Shown here: in pieces, positions 54,878-64,000 of the stretch
Layout: every line of letters starts with the position of its first letter
How positions within the stretch are numbered: position 1 is the first letter of the stretch
Assembly: GCA_029448655.1 (NCBI GenBank)
Contig: JACCLO010000001.1
Span: forward strand, 124,001-188,000
Length of the DNA stretch: 64,000 nucleotides
Source of the DNA: Wolfiporia cocos
Taxonomy: Eukaryota; Basidiomycota; Agaricomycetes; Polyporales; Phaeolaceae
Direction of reading: 5' to 3'
Program-made: the position numbers and the translations under genes
Notes under the pieces: model-generated
What the model was told of the DNA's origin: nothing
Databases searched by the model: none
The model's input: only the letters and a program-made list of their open reading frames with translations

Positions 54878-55141
54878 ATCTAAAAGGAAGGAAGGACACC
54901 ATACATAGATGTGGCATGTTGTTTGCTTGGTAGTTGGTGATTAGATCGCCTTGCTACTTAAATATTTGATGTGCCTAATTGCTGTACTGATCATAGAGAA
55001 TACACTTTATCCTTACAATTATATGCAGACTGGTTTCATATCAGCAAGAATGGAGACAGGTTGGGGGTTTTGCTGTTAGAACAGTGTGGCAATGTGAGAT
55101 CTGTGGATATATAGACCCACTGGTGGTATGACACTGCCATG

Positions 55142-55560
55142 CTATACCAAACTGCTCCAAGCATCCATGTGAGAGATATCAAGCCGGGCCCTTCTCATCA
55201 TGAAACAAAAGCAAATCCATAAGACTTCAGCATTTGCCTGGTTTCCTCCACCCTCATTGCCATTGCCGACAATGGCTAGCATTGAAGGAAGGCTGAATGA
55301 ATAGCTCAGCAGTAATGGCCAACCTAAGATCTGGGCCACGGACTTTGCTTGCAAGAACTATCGCGACCGCTGTGACCGTTGCGACCTCTTTGTGAGGGTC
55401 CTGAGGGTCGCGACCACCACGACCATGACCTCCGCGATCATGACCTCCGCGGCTCTCGTGACCTCCGCGACCGCAACTCTCGCGACCTTTGTGACCGCAA
55501 CACTCTTGACTCCTGTAAGGCTCAAGCCATATAATGCACATACCAAGTATATGTTGTTCT
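55142..55560 (-). other. ORF fragment and TCGCG array, related to 30.3-31.1 kb
   Basis: The minus strand reads SVAQILGWPLLLSYSFSLP and VGNGNEGGG, similar to 30328-30999. It is followed at 55360-55500 by units such as CTCCGCGATCATGA and CTCGCGACC. This repeats the order seen near 31 kb, so a segment of the element was probably duplicated. The fragment is short and shows no start or splice sites that I trust. Confidence 0.4.
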
Positions 55561-55599
55561 TTATGAACACTATATACATGTATTTATAGGTGGCTGAGT

Positions 55600-56480
55600 A
55601 CATGGTATATACATGGTATATAAAATGGTATACAGTTACTGTGAGTGCATTCAATATGTCTATGAGTAGACCTTCAGTAGACATATAATACTAATGGGAT
55701 GCGGATGAGAAAGCCATGTTGTTCTTGCATGTTTCTTCAAGAACTCCCAAAAGGTAGTGTGACAATCTATTGGCAATCGATTGATCTTTGCTATTGAATG
55801 CTGTATCAATAATGCCTTACTTTGTGTAGAGCTTCAATGAGCTTCCATTTGAGATCTCATGTTTAAGTGACAACTGACATCTGTGGTGAAGCCACAGATA
55901 AATAAGCTAGTGACAGATAGTGTATCTGACTGAAATATGTGTTCTACAGATTGTATGGTGCGACAATATATAAGACTTGGATATGATTATAGCTACACGA
56001 CCACATGGATGTTGGGATATAATTTACAAACTCCAATTTACCCCCTTGTTCAGTAGAAAGTAAGATCTAATCAACGCTATACGTTGCCACATAGTGACCG
56101 CAACATTAGTCTCATGCAGATGAGGTCCCCATCATCTTGTGCATTTAGTGCAATTTCCTGGACGTTCCTGCTGCTACAGTCCCAGACAAGCAAACTCCGC
56201 CAACTTGAGTAATGAATTTTCTATGCTCCCTAGGGTCTTAAAAATAGTATAATCATGTATAATCATGCATTACTTGATAAAGAGTTGCAAGTTGTACGAG
56301 CTGATTCTCAAAAAAAAACCATTCTTAGTTTTTTGAGTCCAAAAAATTGGCAGTGACCTCAAAATAAGCGCTAAAATCTCGGAAAATATACCAATCGACT
56401 CCTTTTCATTGTCGCAATCTGATTGCATAATCAGAAATGGATTAATACTCCTATGTCATCCTCCATAAATCAATTATGGT
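55600..56480. other. AT-rich interval without a gene
   Basis: It is clearly more AT-rich than the surrounding genes and has no TCGCG array and no ORF of note. TATATACATG-type motifs near 55560-55625 may be promoter debris. Confidence 0.5.
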
Positions 56481-56489
56481 GTGATAAGC

Positions 56490-57342
56490 ACTACTACTGT
56501 GCATCAAACACAGCTTAGGGCGACATCCTAAACAGCCCAAAAATACATCTGGCCTTTGAAATCATACTTGTCAGGCATCTACTGCTCATTTGAACCCAAT
56601 ACAATGCAATCATTCTGCTGGAGATATGCTTGTGTGATCCTGTGTTCTGAGCCCTAAAGGCAACTAAGGTACTGAAGCTCAGAGTGATGTCAAAGAGGAA
56701 GATACAACGAGTGGCACTGGAGTGGGTGAATGTAGTGATTGGGAAGAGCTTGACAATGAAGATTTCAGAACTTATCTTGCACAATGGGTTGAAGATGATC
56801 CAATGGATGATAAATCATGCTGCTCTTCCCCAAATGCTCTCTGGGCATCCAACATGAATGGTTTGGATGGAGGCAAGCAGCGCTCACAGTGAGACACATT
56901 TATTCCCATGTCTAACCCTGTCACTACCCTTAGGGGACTTCCTCAGAAGATGACAACACTGGCAGGTGAGCCAAAAGGCCTAAAACCAGTACTTGAAGGA
57001 TAGATGTCAGCAAGCTCTGTGCAAAATGCTCCACAGTCTGTTCTTTTGAGAGCAAGAACTGTTGCATGGCACAGCTGCTAAGTCAGCAAGACAACTTCAT
57101 GAATTAGCCATCAGTGCTTGAGACAATGATTCAAGAAGCCAGGCTATTGTGTTTTCTTGCCCAAGTTCCATTGTGAGCTTAACCCAATAGAAATGATCAG
57201 ACATTTTATAAGTTGTTCCTGGCTAAGTTCTTATCAACTTGGGCTGATGGAGAAGGCAGCAGCATGGGCTGTGTGGGAGCAAAAAATGGCACCCCAGGTT
57301 TCTGAACAGGCAATTCAAGCTATAGAATTGAGTATGGAGTAG
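56490..57342 (+). pseudogene. Degenerate DDE transposase remnant
   Basis: The last part reads PKFHCELNPIEMI, then FISCSWLSSYQLGLMEKAAA and VWEQKM, ending at a TAG at 57340-57342. This matches the C-terminal signature (KFHCELNPIE, with the catalytic E) of DDE endonucleases common in basidiomycete repeats. Upstream, acidic coding-like sequence (56660-56830) survives, but the frame is broken and the other catalytic residues are not found. Its base composition is AT-richer than the neighbouring cargo. Confidence 0.5.
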
Positions 57343-57344
57343 TC

Positions 57345-58090
57345 TACATATGTTTTTTTGTTGGGAGCCATTGGGCACCTATATGTTTTTTGGGGCGAAA
57401 ATTTGGCGGTGACCCAAAAGTTGTGGGAAAAATATGAATGGGGCGGATTTGGATGTTTTCAGGCCTCCAGAGTTCAGATATGCACTCAGAATGTAGTAAA
57501 ATCCTCTCAGAGATGCTGTACAAAAATTGCGGAGTTTGCTTGTCCGGGACTGTAGTATGGCCATGGAATGTTGAATGCTGACTGCATGTCAACTCCTCAT
57601 GCCAGCTATGTGCTGATACCTATGGTTCACTGAAAATGGAGATGATCTCTATGTCCATCTTGTAAAACAGTGGCCATGCTCATATACCATATGTTGACTG
57701 ATTTTTCCTACATGTATATCATATGGCCGGAGCCTTAGACTCCTGCAACCATGAGTTCTGTAACCTCTTCCTGAGGGCCATTGCAATTGCTTCATCTGCT
57801 GGGATGGCATTTCATTTGAGATTCCCCACTTATTGTGCTCACAGAGCCAGATGAAACCATTCCATTTAGTTTGTGGTACCCAAATGCAAAACCATATAAT
57901 ACATGAAAAATCCATTGAGATTGTGGTACACAACTACAAAACTGTATGATACATCCAAAGACCTTGTATTCTACTGACTCTTCCACAGCCTGTGGCGGAC
58001 CGAGCTGTAATAGGAAGGGGGAGTACCATCACTCATGTCATAAAGAGAATCCATGTTTTCCTGCACTCTGTCCAGTATCTTGTATCTAGC
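57345..58090. other. Interval without a supportable gene
   Basis: Short frames on both strands have no domain and no repeat structure. The right end holds the 3' part of the minus-strand gene at 58098-58926. Confidence 0.5.
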
Positions 58091-58097
58091 AACTTCT

Positions 58098-58926
58098 TTA
58101 TGTAGATGATGGATGAGAATAAGCCAAGGAGATTTGCAGAAATAGCTCACCATCCTCAGCCACAAAGCGGACCCGTTTTCTGCCTGAACTTGAGGGCCCT
58201 GGAGCAGATTCATCACCCAGGTCCGCAGACTTATCAATGGCCCGTGTCTTCCGCTTATTCACTTTTCGTGTCTGGCGCATTGCAGATTTTACTGTTCTTG
58301 ACGGAGCCGCGGCCGCGGCGGTCTCGGCTGAGGTTGATGGCAGCAGAACAGCCGGGTCGAAGCTCCATTCTGGATAGTCCGGCTTTGAGGTGGCGGTCTC
58401 GGCAGTCGCGGTTGAGGTATTGCGGAGGAGAACTGATGGATCAAAGTTCCACTCTGGATATTCTGCACGTGAAGCGGGTGCTGTAGTTGTTGCGGATGCC
58501 GCGGTGGCGAGGGTCGCGGAGGTCGCGAATATTGCGACCGCGGAGGTCGCGGTCGCGGAGGTCGCGGTCGCGGAGGTCGCGGTCGCGGAGGTCGCGGTCG
58601 CGGAGGTCGCGGTCGCGGAGGTCGCGGTCGCGGAGGTCGCAGTTGAGGTCGCGGGCAGCAGCACCGCTGTGTTGAAACCCCAAGCTGGATAGTGTGGGTT
58701 TTCTGTGAATATAGAAGTTTGAAATAGAAAGTTTTGAGCAAAAAAAATATGTACCTTCCTGCATCTCAATGTCTTCATTTTCTTGAGGTTCTTGACTGTT
58801 TTGTGTGGGTGATGCCCCTTCTTCCAGTAGGGAGTCCCGCACTGCACTGGTGCGGAAGTGTAAGAACTTGAAGGGCATCGGGTACTGGGGAACTGGAGAG
58901 GGACTGAGCTGTTTTGATGGGTTCAT
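58098..58926 (-). CDS. Two-exon cargo gene with three YPxWxF repeats
   Basis: It starts MNPSKQLSPSPVPQYP at 58926. The intron is about 58695-58752, with donor GAAG-GTACAT and acceptor TTCACAG giving EIQEENPHYPAWGF. Three repeats follow: YPAWGFNTAVLLPATS, YPEWNFDPSVLLRNTS and YPEWSFDPAVLLPSTS. A 15-bp TCGCG array coding for Ala-Thr-Ser repeats (58535-58645) separates the first two. The C-terminal part is basic (RKVNKRKTRAIDK, GRKRVRFVAEDGE). The length is about 255 residues, depending on a possible last intron. The family is unknown; a nuclear protein is likely. It is divergent from the gene at 59268, with the 340-bp gap between them. Confidence 0.5.
58535..58645. repeat. 15-bp TCGCG array in the YPxWxF gene
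   Basis: About seven copies of GGTCGCGGTCGCGGA in a row. On the minus strand they are read as Ala-Thr-Ala-Thr-Ser. The unit is also present at 31350-31499. Confidence 0.85.
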
Positions 58927-59129
58927 GTTGGGGTGATGGTGGGCGGGAAAGAATATAGTCGCGGCAACAAGATATAATTGATACGGGTAGTTCCATAGAA
59001 CAACAGAAGCACAGAAGGGCAGCGTGAGAACAGAAGTGATCATGTGCTACGTAGACGCCGGCGCACTAATGAAATGTCCCGAAACGGAGATTAAGCGCTT
59101 CTCGGGCCGGCTCCCGGATGTGCCATGAG

Positions 59130-59160
59130 GCCGCGAGATATATATCAACAGCTCGCGACT
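59130..59160 (+). promoter_or_regulatory. Possible TATA element
   Basis: GATATATATCAAC stands about 125 bp before the start codon at 59268, in the gap between two divergent genes. It is the only clear TATA-like site there. Confidence 0.35.
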
Positions 59161-59267
59161 CGCGACTCCGACGGCTCAACTTCGAACCATCACCCCACTT
59201 TTCGTCTCGCGCTCGCACTCGCTCCGCTCCTCCCATATCCACTAGCTTTGAAACCTCACAAATCACT

Positions 59268-62200
59268 ATGTCAGACAACCAGTTGATGAACACCGCCAAC
59301 AGAATGATCGCCCGTGCAGTTGCGGCGCTCAGGGCGGCTCCCGAGAGCATGGAGGGGGAGGACTATACCCAGTGGCAGACCAAGTTCATGGAAGAGCTTG
59401 TAAGTGATATCATTCTCTGAAACCATTCAAGGAAGCTGAGGCATGACCCTTCAGGCATTCAACATGGGAAACTTTCCCTATAAGGTATTCGAGCTCGGGT
59501 ACAGGCTACCCGAGCTATACGGCAGCATGGTGGCGGAGTATACACAGGTGAGGAATGATGGGGAGGAATTCAACAAGATTCGTGTCCACGAAGGCGACAC
59601 GAGGATTGCGAGTATCAAGAATCTTGCGCCAACAGTAGACCCCACCAGACCCCTCCCAGTTGTGGAGGACTTGGGGCCTAACCAGTGGTGGACAGCAGGT
59701 ATGTAGTAACTCAAAAATTTTCTTATTTACAATAATTGAGAATGTTCGCAAAAAAGACAATACATTGACTGAGGCAGAGGGCAGCTCGACCGCCCAGCAT
59801 GCAACCAAAAAGAGAGGTCGGGAGGACTCGGACGAGGAGAGCACGGAGAAGGAGGGTGGAAAGGACGATGGGTTGGGAGGAGATGAGGAGGAGGATCATG
59901 GTCGCGGAGGGAGTGAAGATGACCAGCAAGGTCGCGAGACCAGTCGCGAGCCTCGCGACAGTCGCGAGCCGAGTCGGGAGCCTCGTGATCGTCGCGAGCG
60001 GAGTCGCGGGCCTCGCGGCAGTCGCGAGAAAAGTCGCGACACTCGCGGCAGTCGCGAGAAAAGTCGTGACACTCGCGACCGTCGCGAGCCAGGTCGCAAG
60101 TCTCGCGACACCGCGACTTCGACAACTGTCGTGAGCCAGACACGGTCCAAGTCGGGAACAAGGCCACCAAAGCGCCAGCGATCCATCCACCAGTCGCCAT
60201 CAACTGCCCGACAGTCGTCGGACTCGGAGTCGGACAGCCCCCCCCCAGCTCGCCATAGCCGTTCAAAAGGCTCCAACAAGGGGAAGAAGGCATCAAAACC
60301 CTCTGTGCTCAAAACTCCTAAGCCCAGGCCTAAGTTCTCAGATGAGGCAAAGCGCTCAGTAAGATCTTCGTCGGCTTGCAGATTTTTTGCTAACCTGATT
60401 TTCAGGTCTTACAATGTATAACATGCAGGACAGCACCAACCGTATGCACTATCGACACCAATATACGAGCAAGATGTGAGCGCTGCACTACTAAAAGTCT
60501 TAAGTGTAGTCTTGTCCCCAAGGAGATCGAAGATGGAGAATTCGCCGCTATCACGGGGCAAGAAGTCTACGTGATTTCCCGCAAGTTTCAGAAGACGTAT
60601 GAGGATGAAGCCAGCCGACCAGACAACTTTAATGACCTCAAGGTGGTCTGCTACAACGCAGAGAAAAATGATTTCATTTTTGATAAGAGGACTCTTCTTT
60701 CTCAGAAGGAGAAGAAGCAGATCGCAAAAATTGGTGAGTCAGCATGCCATTATTTCTCATTTGGTACTGATTATATTATAGTGGCGGAAAAAAATGCTGC
60801 TACCAAGGCTGGACACAAGAAGCGGTCAACCCGAGAAAAGCCAATGGAGAAAGATGCCAGCGAATCGGAGGAGGACGAAGAGAACGAGGAGGATCAGATG
60901 GGCAGGGAGGAGGAGGCGAAATCAGGGGGGGCTGAAACTGACGGTTCAGTTGCAGCCGCATTCCAGAGACTCCGGCACGGCGACGACACGGAGATGGATG
61001 GGGAGGGGGAAGCGGGCCCTTCGGCTGGCCCTTCGGCTGGTCCTTCTGCTGGCCCTTCAACCACACGACTGGCCGACAAGGGCAAACAGGTGCCCCGACG
61101 GTCGACGAGGGTGGCCGAGCGTGAGCGTCGTGAGGCCTCACAAGCTCCTCAAGCAAGTGTCCATGTTCAGGCAGAGCAGCCATCAGGTGAGCAAAAAAAA
61201 ACTTAATTACTCTATTCTAATAAATAGCCTTCACATATCTATATATAGCGGACAACGAGGGCGGGTACAGTCGCTACCGCAGCCAGGTGGGGGACGACCG
61301 GGACGAGCTGTTGAAGGCGGTCACTCAAATGAGTGGCATGCTTCACCAGCTCGTCCGTAAAGTGGACGTCCTCCAAGAGACTGTCCATGAGATGCAGGTG
61401 GGTCACGTAGGTCTGCAGGCGCAGCTTGAGGCCCTGCGACAGGTGGCGATGGGGGTGCCTCTCGCGACCTCCACGACCGTGGCCCCTGCACCTCTCGCGA
61501 CCTCCGCGACCGCGGTCCCTTCGCTCCCCGCACCTCTCGCGACGCCGCCCCCCGTGTCTCTCGCGACGCCACCACCCGTGCATCTCGTGACGCCACCTGA
61601 TGCTCCTCACATGCCCGATATGACTCTCGCGACCTCCGCGACCGCGGTCCCTTCGCTCCCGGCACCTCTCGCGACGCCGCCCCTCGTGTCTCTCGCAACG
61701 CCGCCACCCGTGCATCTCGTGACTCCACTTGATGCTTCTCACGTGCCCGATGTGACTCTCGCGACCTCCGCGACCGCGGCCCCTGCAACTCTCGCGATCT
61801 CCGCGACCGCGGCCCCTGCACCTCTCGCGACCTCCGCGACCGCGGCCCCTGCACCTCTCGCGACCTCCGCGACCGCGGTCCCTTCGCTCCCCGCACCTCT
61901 CGCGACGCCGCCCCCCGTGTCTCTCGCGACGCCACCCCCCGTGCATCTCGTGACGCCACTTGATGCCTCTCACGTGCCCGATGTGACTCTCACGACCTCC
62001 GCGACTGCGGCCCCTGCACCTCTCGCGACCTCCGCGACCACGGTCCCTTCGCTCCCCGCACGTCTCGCGACACTGCCCCCCGCACATCTCGTGACACCGC
62101 CACCCATGCATTCCGCAACGCCACCTGATGCACCTGACGCGCCCAATGTGGCTCTCGTGACCACCGCGACCGTGGCACCTGCGCCTCTCGTGAACTCCGC

Positions 62201-62579
62201 GACCGCGACCCCCGTGCTTTCTGTGACTGGTAGCTCCATGACATCGTCCACACCAGCTTCTGTGGTCCCTCCAGCCTCTGAACATGCACCCATGAACGAT
62301 GCAACTGACGACACTGTGCACAATGAAGACGTCGGCCCCACTGTAAGTACCACCATTCCCCTCTCACTCTGCCCGCACATTCTAAAGTCGATCTACGACT
62401 GGTCAGGACATTTCAATGGAAGATGATGACACCCACTTGTCATCGCAACTGGATTCTCCTGTTGCCAGTGGGCAAGGTGAGCATTGGTACTCTGAGGAGG
62501 CTTAAAAAGGGGAATGCTCACCACCAATATCTTTACAGGTGATGAGGACACAGATATGGATATGGGTGGGTCTGACTGA
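59268..62579 (+). CDS. Multi-exon cargo gene with a cysteine-cluster and TCGCG-coded repeats
   Basis: It starts MSDNQLMNTANRMIARAV. The next exons give AFNMGNFPYKVFELGYRLP and RPLPVVEDLGPNQWWTAG. An exon with Arg-Asp/Ser-Arg-Glu repeats from a TCGCG array follows (59920-60115), ending PKPRPKFSDEAKRS. The next has a cysteine cluster like fungal DNA-binding motifs (CRTAPTVC, then CERCTTKSLKC, near 60425-60510), followed by KEIEDGEFAAITGQEVYVI. An acidic and GPSA-repeat segment leads to a coiled coil (ELLKAVTQMSGMLHQLVRKVD). A long Pro/Ala/Thr tract follows, itself built from TCGCG units (61460-62210). The end is DTDMDMGGSD at 62579. The product is about 850 residues. A DNA- or chromatin-binding role is plausible but not shown. 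Confidence 0.6.
59920..60115 (+). repeat. Exonic TCGCG array coding for Arg-rich repeats
   Basis: GTCGCGAG and CTCGCGAC units, with a block of about 39 bp that includes CGAGAAAAGTCG repeated, read as SREPRD and SREKSRDTR. Reading continues in frame into non-repetitive exon sequence on both sides. Confidence 0.75.
61460..62210 (+). repeat. Exonic higher-order TCGCG array coding for a P/A/T tract
   Basis: CTCGCGACCTCCGCGACC and related units are combined in a higher-order repeat of roughly 200 bp (LATSATAVPSLPAPLATPPP to DVTLATSATA), about three copies. It is read in frame as a long Pro/Ala/Thr/Val domain. It is the largest array in the unit. Confidence 0.8.
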
Positions 62580-62739
62580 GCAGTTCCAGTCAGCATACAA
62601 CTGTATTACCTTTTGTTCATTGTATAAATGTATAATATATGATTTTTTCATTGCTTCATTGTGAGGAGAAAATCAATTTGAACCAGACAAAGAAATAAAC
62701 TGGAATGTAAGGCAACAGTTTTTGCTTCATCTTGGAACA
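62580..62739. other. Terminal gap before the right arm
   Basis: The 3' untranslated region of the preceding gene, AT-rich. No other feature is seen. Confidence 0.4.
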
Positions 62740-63660
62740 GGTAAACTCAATGACATTTCAGCTGCTGCAGGCACAGCAGTCAGGTGTACATGTATGGATT
62801 TTGGAATTCATGTTGACAGTCATGAGACAAGCAATGTCTATGAGTTGCTGGCTGTACCATTCATGGATGGAGAAATTGGACAGTGTCCTAATGGGCATAT
62901 CATCTGCACCATCTCCTTTGGTGTCCCTGGCCACTAATGGTCTTGCCCAATACCATGAGGGAATTGTCTTCTATGGCTTCCTTGATGATATCCCTGGCAT
63001 CTGGTAGATGTGTTGGGATACCTGATACACATAAATTAAGAACTCACCATGGATAAATGTATCTGTACACTCCACATGAAGCATGATTGTGGCAATCCCA
63101 AGTCTTGAGGCTGTTTGGGATGGAACTTTGGAAGCTGTGGAATTTGTGACTGATGCATCAAATAATGCAAGAACAATGCAGGTCATCACTCTTTTGCCAG
63201 CTCCCATCAACAAACCATCATCATGTCCCTTCCTGTAGTTGACATTGTCATCAACTATGAAGGGGAAATTGCGGCATTGGTGGGGCGACCCACAACTGTC
63301 ACAATCATTTGGTCACAGCATTGGTGGGCCGACCCGCAAGCATCACGACCGTCAAGTCATGATGGTCGTGGGCCGACCCACAACTGTCACAACCGTCTGG
63401 TCGCGGAAGTCGTGGGCCGACCCACGACCGTCATAACCATCCGGTCACGGTGGTTGTGGGCCGACCCGCAACCGTCACAACCATCTAGTCGCAGCAGTCT
63501 TGGGCCCACCCACAACTGTTGCAACCGTCTGGTCACAGAAGACGTCGGCCCACCCGACGGTAGGCCGGACGGTTAGGGCATGGGCCGACGACCGGCTGAC
63601 CTGAACCGTTAGGGGTTGGTACAAGCCGGTTGACCTGAACCGTCACCTACTGTCACTGAA
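62740..63660. repeat. Right inverted arm of the 35-kb unit
   Basis: It mirrors the left arm: inner part 62740-63270, a short array of about six 44-bp-type units (TGGGCCGACCCAC anchors, 63280-63540), and the terminal 100 bp to 63660. The left array is about four times longer, so the array has expanded or contracted independently of the ends. Confidence 0.85.
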
Positions 63661-63730
63661 AGGTGTGTGACTGCAAGCATGAGCAGATCAAAGACAGTGA
63701 TCATATATATTACATCTTTGCTGACGCATG
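63661..63730 (+). pseudogene. Protease fragment of an A-like gypsy element
   Basis: The plus strand reads [21 protein letters not shown], matching the C-terminal part of the element A protease ([21 protein letters not shown]). It is bounded by the right arm of the 35-kb unit and by an LTR. It belongs to a different element from D, which flanks the left arm. Confidence 0.75.
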
Positions 63731-64000
63731 TGTCACAGATTTGGGACATGCCACTATTTTTCCCGTATTTTTACCTATTTATCTGGTATTTCTACGACCT
63801 TGTAGACATTTACGCTGCTAAGCGCCCGTCTACACGTACACGCAACCAAACAACACGTACACAACGCGGTATACGTCCACTTGTCATAACAACACGTACA
63901 TAACACGCTTGTACGCGTCAATGACTCAGCGGACTAACCTTCGGTGTCACGCGCTTTACTCATATCCCGGTACCGGGCTATGTCAGTACGATTGGATAAG
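63731..64000 (+). repeat. Start of a C-family LTR
   Basis: TGTCACAGATTTGGGACATG onward matches the inverse of the element C LTR ends (34205 downward). It is cut by the window end, so solo or full-length status is unknown. It interrupts the protease fragment after GACGCATG. Confidence 0.85.

Larger units (their letters stand above)
28352..63660. mobile_element. About 35.3-kb KDZ-type DNA transposon with inverted arms
   Basis: The ends are inverted copies: TTCAGCGACGGTAGGTGACG at the left and its near-perfect inverse at the right, with the first 100 bp almost identical. Inside these come 44-bp subterminal repeats (1.15 kb left, about 0.3 kb right) and a further 500-bp inverted segment. The interior carries a KDZ transposase, a TET/JBP-like dioxygenase and at least four other spliced genes. 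No 8-bp target duplication is seen, and the two flanks are parts of different gypsy elements. Without the LTR insertions (33455-45395) the unit would be about 23 kb. That the KDZ protein moves this whole unit is inference from its position between the arms. Confidence 0.75.

Noticed and set aside
28344..63668. 8-bp target duplication around the 35-kb unit
   Set aside because: The nearest similar octamers (TTCAGCGA and TCACTGAA) are inverted and belong to the terminal repeats. The next outer bases do not match.

Overview
The window is nuclear DNA of a filamentous basidiomycete, most likely an Agaricomycete. The evidence is spliced genes with short GT-AG introns, many Ty3/gypsy LTR retroelements, a KDZ-family DNA transposase with the CxC2 cysteine cluster, a TET/JBP-like dioxygenase beside it, and an alpha-kinase gene. 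Nothing looks bacterial. The species cannot be told. Almost every base belongs to nested mobile DNA.

Layout. (1) 1-10797: a minus-strand gypsy element (A) whose gag-pol also carries a dUTPase. It is cut by solo LTRs at 1599-3403 (itself split by 1728-2883), 4478-5095 and 7341-8182, each with a perfect 5-bp target duplication. (2) 10798-15844: the 5' part of a related, decayed element (B). Its 5' LTR is interrupted by a 2.6-kb palindromic element with inverted LTRs and a perfect target duplication (13110-15697). (3) 15845-24485: an older gene zone holding a 640-bp MITE, an alpha-kinase gene, a RanBP2-zinc-finger gene split by a solo LTR, a 79-bp tandem repeat and the tail of another gene. (4) 24486-28351: the 5' part of a plus-strand gypsy element (D), with order LTR, gag, protease, dUTPase, start of RT. 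(5) about 28352-63660: a unit of about 35.3 kb bounded by inverted arms. It carries a multi-exon KDZ transposase, a TET/JBP-like gene and several unrecognised cargo genes, and is peppered with short GC-rich arrays built on TCGCG. Intron 1 of the KDZ gene holds a non-autonomous LTR element (33455-45395), whose left LTR holds a 10.0-kb two-LTR gypsy element (C, 33506-43524) with a separate dUTPase ORF behind pol. (6) 63661-64000: a protease fragment of an A-like gypsy element on the plus strand, then the start of a C-type LTR.

How the parts work together. The gypsy families appear to be self-priming: an 11-12 nt PBS next to the 5' LTR is complementary to a segment about 30 bp downstream of the LTR TATA box. 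Three of them encode a dUTPase in three different positions. In the 35-kb unit a KDZ transposase travels with a predicted 5-methylcytosine oxygenase and CpG-dense repeat arrays, which suggests a selfish element that manages its own methylation. That last point is inference.

Exon limits were read by eye from splice signals and are approximate. Similarity was judged by reading, not by alignment software.
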